Notes under the pieces: model-generated | Seen by the model: only the letters and a program-made list of their open reading frames with translations | The model's database searches: none | What the model was told of the DNA's origin: nothing | Translations under genes and position numbers: made by a program | Shown here: piece by piece, positions 35,515-44,137 of the stretch | Numbering within the stretch: position 1 is the stretch's first letter | Layout of the letters: each line of letters starts with the position of its first letter | DNA from: Ancylobacter sonchi | GTDB lineage: Bacteria > Pseudomonadota > Alphaproteobacteria > Rhizobiales > Xanthobacteraceae | NCBI RefSeq assembly: GCF_018390695.1 | Contig: NZ_JAHBGF010000013.1 | Coordinates: forward strand, 1-64,000 | Length of the DNA stretch: 64,000 nt | Reading direction: 5' to 3'

Positions 35515-36645
35515 TCAGTGAAGAATGCCCGCCCACTGCGTGGTCCATTCGCGCAGATTGGCGAGGAAGGCCGGGTAGTCAGGCAGGAACAACTGGGAAG
35601 GATCCTTGATGATCCATTCAGCGGACGACGGATCGGCGGCCATCACGGCGTCGATCGCGGACGAGGTCGGCGGCGTGCCGGCGATGAACATGAAGAGCGG
35701 AAGCGAGGCCTTGGCAGCTTCGTCCGACAGGAACTCGTTCATCATCAGCTCGACCAGTTCCTTCTTGGGCGAGTTGGCCACAAGAACGAGGTTGTCCGGG
35801 TTGATCAGGTCGGAATAGGTCTTGCCGCCCGAGTTGATGGTCCAGTTGGCATAGGTGACCGGGATGCCTTGCTTCTTCAGCGCGAGGCAGCGGCCCTGGT
35901 TGTTGCCGACGGTCAACCACACGTCGCCCGCCGACATCGCCGCGTCCATGTCGCCGGACGAGTTGAAGAAGCCATAGGCCTTCACCTTCGACGAAAGCTT
36001 TTCGATGCTGCCGGACACATCGCTGTAACTGCCCCCCGCCGATAGCGCGATGGCCGGCGCGTTGATCAGCCACTGTGCCGCCGTGGTCGAGGGGAACATC
36101 ACGCGCCCTGCCAGACCCGGATTTGACCAGACGGCGATATCGTTGGGCGTGCCCAGTTTGAGCTCTTGGAACTTGTCGGTCCGGTAGCAGTTGCCATAGC
36201 GATAGGCCATGCTGGGGATTCCCGCCTTGATCTGCAGGCTCTCCGGCACCTTCTTCATGTTGGGAATCTTGGCCGGATCGACCGTGCCGACGACGCCCTC
36301 CTGAATACCGCGCGCCAGGTTCGCGGAATCCATCAGCATCACGTCAATGTCCGGATTGCCGCCGGAGGCGCGGATGCTGGTAATGTTCTTGGACGGGCTG
36401 GACGGAATCCAGTTGATGGTGATGCCGGTGCGCTCGGTGAAATACTTCCCGAAACTCGCGGCCCACTTGTCATTGAACGCACTTGAGTATCCCGCAAAGG
36501 AGATGCTCTGACCCGCGAAGCGACGGACATCGCCCGCATCCTGCGCCAGCGCGCCATGGGTTGCGCTGAACACCAGCGCCACCGAAAGCCCGCAAAGGCG
36601 AAGCCTCGTCTTCGAAAGATAGGAAGAAGGTTTCTTGTCGTTCAT
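35515..36645 (-). CDS. periplasmic solute-binding protein, PotD-like (second importer)
   Basis: 376 residues with a Sec signal peptide (basic N-terminus then LCGLSVALVFSATHGALAQ). Type II periplasmic binding fold: RFAGQSISFAGYSSAFNDKW start of the mature domain and a type II binding-protein core. It delivers its ligand to the PotA/B/C-like genes downstream. The genes around it suggest an organic acid, amide or amine, but the ligand cannot be read. Confidence 0.87.
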   Translation of the reverse strand: MNDKKPSSYLSKTRLRLCGLSVALVFSATHGALAQDAGDVRRFAGQSISFAGYSSAFNDKWAASFGKYFTERTGITINWIPSSPSKNITSIRASGGNPDIDVMLMDSANLARGIQEGVVGTVDPAKIPNMKKVPESLQIKAGIPSMAYRYGNCYRTDKFQELKLGTPNDIAVWSNPGLAGRVMFPSTTAAQWLINAPAIALSAGGSYSDVSGSIEKLSSKVKAYGFFNSSGDMDAAMSAGDVWLTVGNNQGRCLALKKQGIPVTYANWTINSGGKTYSDLINPDNLVLVANSPKKELVELMMNEFLSDEAAKASLPLFMFIAGTPPTSSAIDAVMAADPSSAEWIIKDPSQLFLPDYPAFLANLREWTTQWAGILH

Positions 36646-36684
36646 TGATTTATTCCGTTCCCCTGCTGGTGCTTTCGCACGGTG

Positions 36685-37065
36685 TTACTTGGTGACGTAC
36701 TCCTCGTCGGTGACTGCGCTCTGCCAATCGACATTGCCGAAGTGCAGGGCGATCTGGGTCACGAGACCGGTCTCGCTGGCGCCGTGCCAATGCTCGACGC
36801 CCGGTTCGGTCCAGACGACATCGCCCGGATTGAGGATGACGCGCTCACCACCCCGCTCCTGAATCCAGCCCTCTCCGGAAACCGTGTAGATGAACTGCCC
36901 GCCTTCATGGGTGTGCCAGTGCGTGCGCGCTCCCGGCGGGAACATGATGTTGATCACCCGCGCATTACCCGCATTGAGCAGGATGTCGGACCAGACATCG
37001 CCGGTATTGGTCGCCGAGCGCAGACCGGACGGCTCACCGTTCCGAATGGCTTTTCCGTGATACAT
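36685..37065 (-). CDS. cupin-domain protein
   Basis: 126 residues, single cupin barrel. Metal motif 1 is HWHTHEGGQFIYTVSGEG and motif 2 PGDVVWTEPGVEHWHG. Small cupins of this type act as isomerases, dioxygenases or binding proteins, often beside carboxymuconolactone decarboxylase-type genes. Lies between the FAD oxidoreductase and the importer in the IclR-controlled series, so a catabolic step or sensing role is likely. Confidence 0.8.
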   Translation of the reverse strand: MYHGKAIRNGEPSGLRSATNTGDVWSDILLNAGNARVINIMFPPGARTHWHTHEGGQFIYTVSGEGWIQERGGERVILNPGDVVWTEPGVEHWHGASETGLVTQIALHFGNVDWQSAVTDEEYVTK

Positions 37066-37120
37066 ATTTGATTCCTCTGCATTTTCTGTCCCGGACCCTC
37101 AGGCGCCGCGGACGGCCCAA

Positions 37121-38716
37121 CTAGTGCGCTGGGTGGAACGTGCCGAGCATCTTCCGGCTGGCGTTGTAGCCAGTCAGTCCGCTCATGAAGTTGCCGGGCC
37201 AGTTGCCGACGCCGCACATGAAGAGCCCCTCGATCGGGGTCGTGTAGTTCGAGCATCCCGGCATGGGACGCGCATCGAAGATGCGACCTGGCACGATGTC
37301 GCCATGGGCGCCGTTACCCTCGGTCATGCCGTAGTTCCGCTCGAGATCGACGGGCGTGTAGACGCTGATGCCGTCGAGGATATCCTTGATGTTGCCGATG
37401 TTCCGGCTCAGCGTCTCGACGACGGCATTGCCGAGCGCCTCGCGCTGGTCGTCCCAGCTTCCTTCGGCCAAGTGGTAGGGCGTGCCGCGCACGCTCAGGC
37501 TCATGAAGTGGCAGCCGGGCGGGGTCATCTCCGGATCCGCGGCGGACGACACCACGCCCGAGATCGTCACATGCGACGACCAACGGCCCATGGTAGCTTC
37601 GTTGTAACTCTCCTGAAGCACGTCGATGCTGGGAACCACGCGGAAATTCGTGCCGAGGAACTGAGTGTTTTCCTCATCGGTCTGCGCGCGATTGAAACGC
37701 GGCGTGCCCTTGAGGGCGAGATGCACCTTGGAGGACGAGCCATGCATGGTCAGCTTCCTAGCCCGCTCCTCGATCTCGCGCGGCAGCTGGTTCGCCGGCA
37801 CCAGTTTGGTCAACACCGTCTTCGGGTTGACGTTCGCCAGTACGCGCGAGGCCTCGATCTCCTCACCGCTTTCCAGCACGACGCCCTTAACCTTGCCGTT
37901 GTCGCAGAGAAGCTCGCGCACCGGGGATTCCAGGCGGATCTCGACGCCCAGGCTCTCGTTGGCCCGGGCCATGGCCTGCGTGACGGCGCCCACCCCACCG
38001 ATCGGCGACGCGTTCTTCATCATCAGTTCGTTGCTCTCGAAGACCACGCCACTGCGGCGCATCGATTCTTCCTGCAGCGGTCGCTGCAGCAGTATGTAGC
38101 CGCTGCCCGGCGTGCGCGGGCCGACGAGATTGGTTGCCATCGCGGTGCCGGCCAGAAACGCCTTCAGCCACGGTGATTTCAGGTAGCGGTCCAGCACGTC
38201 GCTGACGCTGCCGAACATGACGAGATTGAAGGCTTCCTTGTCGGCCGGCTCCACAAAACGCGCCGCGACCTCTTCCAGCGAGGGCGCGGGATCGTAGAAC
38301 GACACACCCATCTTCTTCGCGACGTTCTGGTAGAACTGCATGACGTCGGAGAAGCCCTGCATGTCGCCGGGCTCGGCCAGCCGCTCCATCTCGGCGCGAC
38401 GCCGCTCGCGCTCGGGCCACATAACCAGCGCGTCACCGTTGGAGAACAGGGTCAGCGAGTTGAGATCGGGATGTGTCAGCTTCAACCCGTGCTTTTCCAG
38501 CTCCATATCGCCGGCAATACGCGGGTCGAGGCTGTGGCAGGAGTTGGCGATGCTGCTGCCGCGATACCCCGGAAAAACTTCCTCGGTGATGCAGGTGCCG
38601 CCAACTTGGTGGCTGCGCTCCAGCATCAGCACCTTCAACCCCGCCCGCGCGAGATAGAAACCCGCGACCAGCCCGCTATGGCCAGCGCCAACGATAATCA
38701 CGTCATATTTCGACAT
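37121..38716 (-). CDS. FAD-dependent oxidoreductase, CrtI/phytoene-desaturase-like
   Basis: 531 residues from ATG at 38716; an in-frame start at 38761 would disrupt the N-terminal Rossmann motif position. FAD-binding VIIVGAGHSGLVAGFYLARAG begins at residue 5, a GGT-type motif follows (HQVGGTCITEE), and the C-terminus has PIEGLFMCGVGNWPGNFMSG, all typical of the CrtI/NAD(P)-FAD family. No carotenoid genes are nearby, so a catabolic oxidation is more likely than pigment synthesis. Confidence 0.85.
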   Translation of the reverse strand: MSKYDVIIVGAGHSGLVAGFYLARAGLKVLMLERSHQVGGTCITEEVFPGYRGSSIANSCHSLDPRIAGDMELEKHGLKLTHPDLNSLTLFSNGDALVMWPERERRRAEMERLAEPGDMQGFSDVMQFYQNVAKKMGVSFYDPAPSLEEVAARFVEPADKEAFNLVMFGSVSDVLDRYLKSPWLKAFLAGTAMATNLVGPRTPGSGYILLQRPLQEESMRRSGVVFESNELMMKNASPIGGVGAVTQAMARANESLGVEIRLESPVRELLCDNGKVKGVVLESGEEIEASRVLANVNPKTVLTKLVPANQLPREIEERARKLTMHGSSSKVHLALKGTPRFNRAQTDEENTQFLGTNFRVVPSIDVLQESYNEATMGRWSSHVTISGVVSSAADPEMTPPGCHFMSLSVRGTPYHLAEGSWDDQREALGNAVVETLSRNIGNIKDILDGISVYTPVDLERNYGMTEGNGAHGDIVPGRIFDARPMPGCSNYTTPIEGLFMCGVGNWPGNFMSGLTGYNASRKMLGTFHPAH

Positions 38717-38785
38717 TTCTGTCCGTCTCGATCTCGGCCAATGCCACCGGCGCGGCGACAACGCGAATGGTCAAAACTCGATTGG

Positions 38786-39163
38786 CTACAACGGCTTGAT
38801 GGTCCGGGCGGCAATCCGCCAGCCCATGGGAGTCTTCTTCAGAATGTCGGTGTATTCAGCTGCGGCGATCGACTTGTCGGCCCGCTGGGACAGGGCCTTG
38901 CAGAGCGCCTTGACGGTTCCGTCCTCGCTGACTGATAGTAGAAGATTGGTGATGTGGTGACTGAGGGATGGGGCCGGAAAGTTCCTGAACGCCGTCTTCA
39001 GCTCTTCGAGCCCGTTTGCGGTGAGGCGCCCCGGATTACTGAACTGGACGTCGTCAGCAAAAACATCGCCCATCCGGTCATATTCTTTGGAATCGAGGAT
39101 ATAGGCGACCTTGTTGAGAGTGTCGGTGATATCGACCCGGTCGATATCGGCGATTCGCGTCAT
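38786..39163 (-). CDS. SnoaL/NTF2-like protein
   Basis: 125 residues of the nuclear-transport-factor-2 fold: an N-terminal helix with NKVAYILDSKEYDRMGDVFADDVQFSNPG, then a strand-rich half ending WRIAARTIKPL. Members act as ketosteroid isomerase-like cyclases, dehydratases or small-molecule-binding proteins. Co-directional with the FAD oxidoreductase and IclR genes, with 20 bp to the latter. Confidence 0.8.
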   Translation of the reverse strand: MTRIADIDRVDITDTLNKVAYILDSKEYDRMGDVFADDVQFSNPGRLTANGLEELKTAFRNFPAPSLSHHITNLLLSVSEDGTVKALCKALSQRADKSIAAAEYTDILKKTPMGWRIAARTIKPL

Positions 39164-39183
39164 ATCGTTACTTCCGTCATTTT

Positions 39184-39972
39184 CTAGGATGTTTCGGAAA
39201 ATTCGGCGGCGACACGCTTGGTCGCCTCGATCACGGCAGCCAGGCGCTCTTGATCGAAACGGTGATCGGGGATGACGGCGGCGAGGGCGCCGACCAGCTT
39301 GCCCCGAATGAAGACGGGAGCCGCGACCGACCAGGAACCGCCGGTGGATTCATGATGGCTGAAGCCGTAGCCCTGCGCTCGGGTCTGCGTCAGTTCCGCC
39401 TTCAACTCCTCGACCGTCCGGTCCCGCTGGCCGGGAATTTCGAAGCTCACCATGTCTCCGAGAATGTCGTCGACGGCCTCATTCGTGCTGAAGGCCAGCA
39501 ACGCCTTCCCCGCGGCGCCGCGATAGATCTTGCCCTTTTCGCCGGTCAGCCGGACGCGCCGGACCAACTGGCTGGACTCGGCTGAATCGATGCATAGGCG
39601 CTCATCGCCAATCTGCACGAAAAAGGCGGAGGTCTCGTCCAGCTCGGCACATAGGGCGGTGGTCGACTCCGCCGCCAACATCCGAAGCGGCGCCCAGCGG
39701 TCCGTCTCGTGAAGCAGTGTGGTCAGGGCCAGCCCCGCGACATAACGGTTGTTGCTCCCCTGAGCGGCGAAGCCATGAGCCACCAGAGTTCCGAGCAGCC
39801 GTGATGCCGTGCTCACGCTGATGCTCGCCGCCGCAGCCATCTCGGAGAGATTTTTCCCTTTGCGGTCCAGCGCCGAGAGCAGGGCGAGCGCCCGGGCTAC
39901 GGAGCGCACGCCCGACTTGTCTTCACCACCCGATTTGTCTTCGTTTTCCATTTGTCGAAAACCCGTTTCCAT
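39184..39972 (-). CDS. IclR-family transcriptional regulator
   Basis: 262 residues from ATG at 39972; an ATG at 39951 is an alternative and would leave the upstream palindrome free. N-terminal winged helix (VRSVARALALLSALDRKGKNLSEMA ... STASRLLGTLVAHGF) and C-terminal GAF-like effector domain with GAAGKALLAF and the GSWSVAAPVF segment. First gene of the minus-strand series, divergent from the aldehyde dehydrogenase. Probably controls both directions in response to a pathway substrate. Confidence 0.9.
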   Translation of the reverse strand: METGFRQMENEDKSGGEDKSGVRSVARALALLSALDRKGKNLSEMAAAASISVSTASRLLGTLVAHGFAAQGSNNRYVAGLALTTLLHETDRWAPLRMLAAESTTALCAELDETSAFFVQIGDERLCIDSAESSQLVRRVRLTGEKGKIYRGAAGKALLAFSTNEAVDDILGDMVSFEIPGQRDRTVEELKAELTQTRAQGYGFSHHESTGGSWSVAAPVFIRGKLVGALAAVIPDHRFDQERLAAVIEATKRVAAEFSETS

Positions 39973-40050
39973 TTTCTACGCTAAGTGCCGCACCGCTGCC
40001 TTGTCAACCGATTTCCTCTCTGCGAAAAGATGATTCCGTAGAGTGGAAAC
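39965..40050. promoter_or_regulatory. inverted-repeat candidate IclR operator
   Basis: GTTTCCATTTTCTACG at 39965-39980 and CGTAGAGTGGAAAC at 40037-40050 form a near-perfect inverted pair with the consensus GTTTCCA-n-CTACG. The left arm overlaps the regulator's start codon. IclR proteins often bind such TGGAAA-type palindromes, so autoregulation and control of the divergent gene is inferred. Confidence 0.5.
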
Positions 40051-40091
40051 TTTTTGACCGAAACCTGCCTGTCAGCGGAGTAGAACCAGCC

Positions 40092-41531
40092 ATGCGCGAC
40101 TATCCAGACACAAAGCTCCTGATCGATGGCTCTTGGTCGGAATCCTCTGCGGGCAAGACAATCGAGGTCGTGAACCCCGCTACCGAAGCCGTCATCGGTC
40201 AGGTCGCCCATGCGAGTCGAGATGATCTCGACCGGGCGCTGTCAGCCACCGCGCGTGGCTTCACCATCTGGTCGGCGACGCCGGCCTTCGATCGGTCGAA
40301 GCTGATGCGCAGGGCTGCCAATCTGTTGCGCGAGCGCGCAGATAAGATCGCCACGATCATGACGCTGGAGCAGGGCAAGCCGATCGCTGAATCCAAGGCC
40401 GAGACCCTGGGCGCCGCCGACACGATCGATTGGTTCGCCGAGGAGGCGCGGCGCACCTACGGCCAGGTCATTCCCGCTCGAGACGCCGGCATCACTCAGC
40501 TCGCCCTCAGGACGCCGGTCGGGCCGGTCGCGGCTTTCACACCATGGAACTTCCCGATCAACCAGATCGTGCGCAAGCTCTCAGGCGCGCTGGCAGCGGG
40601 ATGCTCGATCATCGTAAAGGCGCCGGAAGAGACGCCGGCGTCGCCGGCCGAACTCATCCGCTGCTTCCTCGACGCGGGTCTGCCGGCCGGTGTGGTCGGC
40701 CTTGTCTATGGCAATCCCGCCGAGATTTCCGAGTATCTGATCGCCCATCCGACGATACGCAAAATCTCCTTCACCGGCTCGACGCCGGTCGGAAAGCATC
40801 TGGCGGCATTGGCGGGCGCCCATATGAAGCGCGCGACGATGGAACTTGGAGGCCATGCGCCCGCCATCGTCATGGAGGACGCGGATCTCGGCCTCGCCAT
40901 TCCGCAACTTGTGACCCAGAAGCTGCGAAACGCCGGTCAGGTCTGCGTCTCTCCCACGCGATTCCTCGTCCAGGAGAGTGTCGCTGACACGTTTATCGAC
41001 GGCTTTGTCGAGGCAGCCGGGAATGTGGTGGTTGGCGATGGATCGAAGCCGGGCGTCCAAATGGGGCCGCTCGCCAATGATCGTCGCATCTTCGCCCTAG
41101 AGGCGATGATCGCCGACGCCGTTGATCGCGGCGCCAAAGTCGCCCTCGGTGGGCGAAGGATGGGCAACAAGGGTTACTTCTTCCAGCCCACCGTACTAAC
41201 CGATGTCCCGACCGACGCGGCGATCATGAATGACGAGCCTTTCGGCCCGGTCGCCATCATTAACCGTTACGGCTCACGCGACGAGATAATCGCCGAAGCC
41301 AATCGTCTGCCCTTCGGTCTTGCCTCCTATGCCTACACGCGCTCCGCCGTGCATCAGGAAGCGCTGAAATCGGTGCGAGCGGGGATGATGAGCGTCAACC
41401 ATCTCGGTCTCGGCATCCCCGAGCTACCTTTCGGCGGCATCATGGATTCAGGCTATGGCTCCGAAGGCGGCTCCGAGGCAATCGAGGCCTATCTCGACAC
41501 CCGCCTCTTCACTGCAGCCAATCGCCAGTGA
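40092..41531 (+). CDS. NAD(P)-dependent aldehyde (semialdehyde) dehydrogenase
   Basis: 479 residues. Active-site Cys285 in NAGQVCVSPTRF and general-base Glu in MELGGHAP are present, with the cofactor motif FTGSTPVGKHLA. Pattern is closest to succinate-semialdehyde dehydrogenase-type enzymes. Divergent from the IclR gene, so probably co-regulated with the amidohydrolase/FAD oxidoreductase operon and used to oxidise an aldehyde formed there. Confidence 0.88.
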   Translation: MRDYPDTKLLIDGSWSESSAGKTIEVVNPATEAVIGQVAHASRDDLDRALSATARGFTIWSATPAFDRSKLMRRAANLLRERADKIATIMTLEQGKPIAESKAETLGAADTIDWFAEEARRTYGQVIPARDAGITQLALRTPVGPVAAFTPWNFPINQIVRKLSGALAAGCSIIVKAPEETPASPAELIRCFLDAGLPAGVVGLVYGNPAEISEYLIAHPTIRKISFTGSTPVGKHLAALAGAHMKRATMELGGHAPAIVMEDADLGLAIPQLVTQKLRNAGQVCVSPTRFLVQESVADTFIDGFVEAAGNVVVGDGSKPGVQMGPLANDRRIFALEAMIADAVDRGAKVALGGRRMGNKGYFFQPTVLTDVPTDAAIMNDEPFGPVAIINRYGSRDEIIAEANRLPFGLASYAYTRSAVHQEALKSVRAGMMSVNHLGLGIPELPFGGIMDSGYGSEGGSEAIEAYLDTRLFTAANRQ

Positions 41532-42087
41532 ATTGAGAATTGCGGTTGCCATTTCGCCACTCCAAATCCCTACTAAAACACCAGACCGGAGGAACTCTGG
41601 ATGGACGCCGGACAGCGCGGCGCCTGCTTTCGGGCAATCACTTAAATGTCCGCAAACGGCGTGCTTTCATCTGCGTGGATTCATCCAATCAATGAGAATT
41701 CATCTGGATCCCATAACTTTAAACAAACTATCATCGTGAAAACAGTTCAAATTTCAAAAATATGATCGCTCCTATGCTTATATTTGCTTAGATGCGACGA
41801 CTACAATCACGAGAGACTTCGCCAGATTGTCGAGCATGATGATCGCGAGCATTTTTCCATCCTCCTCGACAAGCAACGCCGCGTGATTGCACCGAAACAT
41901 CGATCTAGCGACGCAGAAGATAGAACCGTCGGGACCGCATCGCAGGAGTTCGGGCGCCATCGCATCTGACCTCCGATGCCCCGAAAGCGAGCCGATCAGG
42001 TCGCGATCGACGCGATCCGCTCGGCCTTGCCGCCCCTGCACTCATGTCCCCGCTTGTGTCGAGGCCGGCCCGCGATATCCTCCCGCC
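41532..42087. other. intergenic region without supported gene
   Basis: About 550 bp before the two-component regulator; the first half is AT-rich. A minus-strand frame at 41778-42041 and a plus frame at 41784-41969 overlap antisense and show no domain or ribosome-binding site. The response-regulator promoter should lie at the right end. Confidence 0.35.
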
Positions 42088-42720
42088 ATGGATCTGATCC
42101 GCATTCTCCTAGTCGATGATCATCCGATCGTGCGCGAGGGCTACCGGCGGCTGCTCGGCCGCCAGCCCGGCTTCTCGGTCGTGGCCGAGGCCGGAGACGG
42201 CGAGGCGGCGCTAGCTGCGTTTGCCCAGCACAGGCCGGACATCGTGCTGATGGACCTGTCCATGCCGGGCGGCGGAGGGTTTTCGGCAGCGGAAGCGATC
42301 CTCGCGCAGGACCCTCACGCCCGCATCATCGTTGTATCGATGCATCAAGGGGCGATCTTCGCGCAGAAGGCGATGGCCGCTGGAGCACGCGGCTTCGTCT
42401 CCAAGAGCAGCCCGCCTGACGAGCTCGTCCGTGCCATCGCCACCGTGGTTTCCGGTCGGCGTGTGCTTTCGGCTGACATGGCGCAGGAGTTCGCCCGCAC
42501 CTCGCTCGACGACGACTTCGCCGGCCTGACGCCGCGCGAGCGCGACATCCTGCTTCTATTGGTGCGCGGCCTTAACGGCCGCGCCATCGCCCAGAATCTG
42601 GGCCTCTCCTCCAAGACCGTGCAAAATAACCTTTCGCAGATTCGAGCCAAGCTCGGCGCCTCCGGCGACGCCGATCTCGTGCTGAAGGCGCAGCGCGCCG
42701 GCCTCGTCCAGGCCATATGA
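42088..42720 (+). CDS. NarL/FixJ-type response regulator
   Basis: 210 residues from ATG at 42088. Receiver domain with DDHP and phospho-acceptor Asp in IVLMDLSMPG, conserved Lys in FVSKSS, then a LuxR-type helix-turn-helix (GLTPRERDILLLLVRGLNGRAIAQNLGLSSKTVQNNLSQI). Its stop overlaps the start of the histidine kinase gene. Arrangement and position next to moxR-type genes recall MoxX-like regulators of methylotrophs, which is an analogy only. Confidence 0.9.
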   Translation: MDLIRILLVDDHPIVREGYRRLLGRQPGFSVVAEAGDGEAALAAFAQHRPDIVLMDLSMPGGGGFSAAEAILAQDPHARIIVVSMHQGAIFAQKAMAAGARGFVSKSSPPDELVRAIATVVSGRRVLSADMAQEFARTSLDDDFAGLTPRERDILLLLVRGLNGRAIAQNLGLSSKTVQNNLSQIRAKLGASGDADLVLKAQRAGLVQAI

Positions 42721-44045
42721 TGCGCGGGCTACTGCCCCAGCTGGTTCTGCGGGTGCTGGCGGCCGGTCTCATCACTGTGCTCATCGCCGCCGGCTGGGTG
42801 CTGTGGGACACCGCCAACGCCGCCCGCCAAGACGTGCGGATCACCGCCGTCCGCGTGGCCGACGCCATCGCTGCCCGGCCCGACTTCATCGGCCTTGCCT
42901 TTGGCGGCGTGGCTCCGACCCCGGTCTTCCGCGACTGGCAGGAATTCCCGGCCTGGACGTTGATCGCTCCCGGCGTATGCGTGGAATTCGGCGCGCGGGA
43001 CCGACCGGTGCACCGGCGCTGCGGTCCCTATCTCGCCACGGAGGGCGCGCCGCCCGGCTGGTTCATCTGGCTCGCCGAGCATATCGGGCTGGTGCCGGCG
43101 CCCAGCGCCGTACCGGTGCGGATGCGCTACGCCTCGGACGCGCGCGTCACTGCCGTCGCCGATCCCGGCGTTATCGTCACCCGTGCCTGGGGGCGTACAG
43201 GCGACCTCATGCGCGTCGCGGTAGGTATGGCGATCGGCGGCGCGCTCCTTACCGGATTGCTGGTCGTTCGCCTGCTGGCCCCATTCCGCGCCATACTGCG
43301 CGGCATTGAACGGCTGCAGCGCGGCGATTTCGCCGCGCGCCTACCGCCGCTGCGCGTTGCCGAGTTCGACCGGCTGAGTTCCGCGCTGAACGACACCGCG
43401 GCAACGCTTCAGGAAGCGCAGGCGACCCGCACCGAACTCACCCGGCGCCTCTTCAGCGTGCAGGAGAGCGAACGCCGGGCGCTGGCGCGCGAGTTGCACG
43501 ACGAATTCGGCCAATGTCTCACCGCAACCCGCGCGCTAGCGGCGGCGATTTCCCAGTCGGGAGAAACCACCGCGCAGGATGGCGCACGCATCGCCGAGAT
43601 CTCGGGCCAGATGATGGATAGCCTGCGGGCCGAGCTCTCGCGGCTCCGTCCGCCGGATCTCGACGATCTCGGGCTACGCCCGGCGCTGGAACGGATGGTC
43701 GCGGACTGGCGCAGCCGCGTGCCGGCCGTGCGTTTCGGACTGGAACTCGTCGGCGACATCGACGGGGTACCCGACGATCTGGCGCTCAGCCTCTACCGCA
43801 TCGCGCAGGAATGCCTCACCAACGCAATCCGGCACGGGAGGCCGAAAACCGTCGCGCTGCGGATCGAGGTTGCCGAGGCCATCACCCTAGCCGCCACCGA
43901 TGACGGCTCGCCGCGCCATGACGGTCCCATCGGCGACGGCTACGGCCTGCTCGGCATCCGCGAACGGGTGGACGCGCTCGGCGGCACCTTCGCGCTGACC
44001 CCCGTCGATGGAGGCATACGGGCCATCGCCCGGCTGCCGCGCTGA
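42717..44045 (+). CDS. NarQ/UhpB-type sensor histidine kinase
   Basis: 442 residues. Two transmembrane segments (about 10-28 and 163-185) enclose a periplasmic sensor of about 135 residues; HAMP, then HisKA_3 with the phospho-His in ARELHDEFGQ, and HATPase ending YGLLGIRERVDALGG. Starts inside the regulator's stop (ATGA). The pair is followed by a hairpin and the moxR-type operon, which it may control. The periplasmic domain was not recognised. Confidence 0.88.
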   Translation: MMRGLLPQLVLRVLAAGLITVLIAAGWVLWDTANAARQDVRITAVRVADAIAARPDFIGLAFGGVAPTPVFRDWQEFPAWTLIAPGVCVEFGARDRPVHRRCGPYLATEGAPPGWFIWLAEHIGLVPAPSAVPVRMRYASDARVTAVADPGVIVTRAWGRTGDLMRVAVGMAIGGALLTGLLVVRLLAPFRAILRGIERLQRGDFAARLPPLRVAEFDRLSSALNDTAATLQEAQATRTELTRRLFSVQESERRALARELHDEFGQCLTATRALAAAISQSGETTAQDGARIAEISGQMMDSLRAELSRLRPPDLDDLGLRPALERMVADWRSRVPAVRFGLELVGDIDGVPDDLALSLYRIAQECLTNAIRHGRPKTVALRIEVAEAITLAATDDGSPRHDGPIGDGYGLLGIRERVDALGGTFALTPVDGGIRAIARLPR

Positions 44046-44073
44046 CCCGGGCGATCTTCCCGGATCGCCCGGG
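44046..44073. terminator. hairpin after the two-component system
   Basis: CCCGGGCGATC and GATCGCCCGGG make a perfect 11-bp stem with a 6-nt loop immediately after the kinase stop codon. It separates the two-component genes from the moxR-type operon. Confidence 0.65.
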
Positions 44074-44097
44074 AAAGCCTCTCTGGCGGCTCCGCCC

Positions 44098-44123
44098 GTA
44101 CCGGACGCATGCTCTTCCGGTAC
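44098..44123. promoter_or_regulatory. palindrome upstream of moxR-like gene
   Basis: GTACCGGA and TCCGGTAC are perfect inverted arms 10 nt apart, just before the ribosome-binding site (GGAGG) of the moxR-type gene. It could be an operator for the adjacent NarL-type regulator or an RNA hairpin; the sequence alone does not decide. Confidence 0.4.
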
Positions 44124-44137
44124 AGGGAGGTTGCCAC

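Noticed and set aside
37121-38716. Carotenoid desaturase
   Set aside because: CrtI-like fold alone is not enough; no carotenoid synthesis genes are nearby and the context is catabolic.
41778-42041. 88-codon minus-strand frame upstream of the NarL-type regulator
   Set aside because: Overlaps an opposite-strand frame of similar quality; no start signal or recognisable domain.
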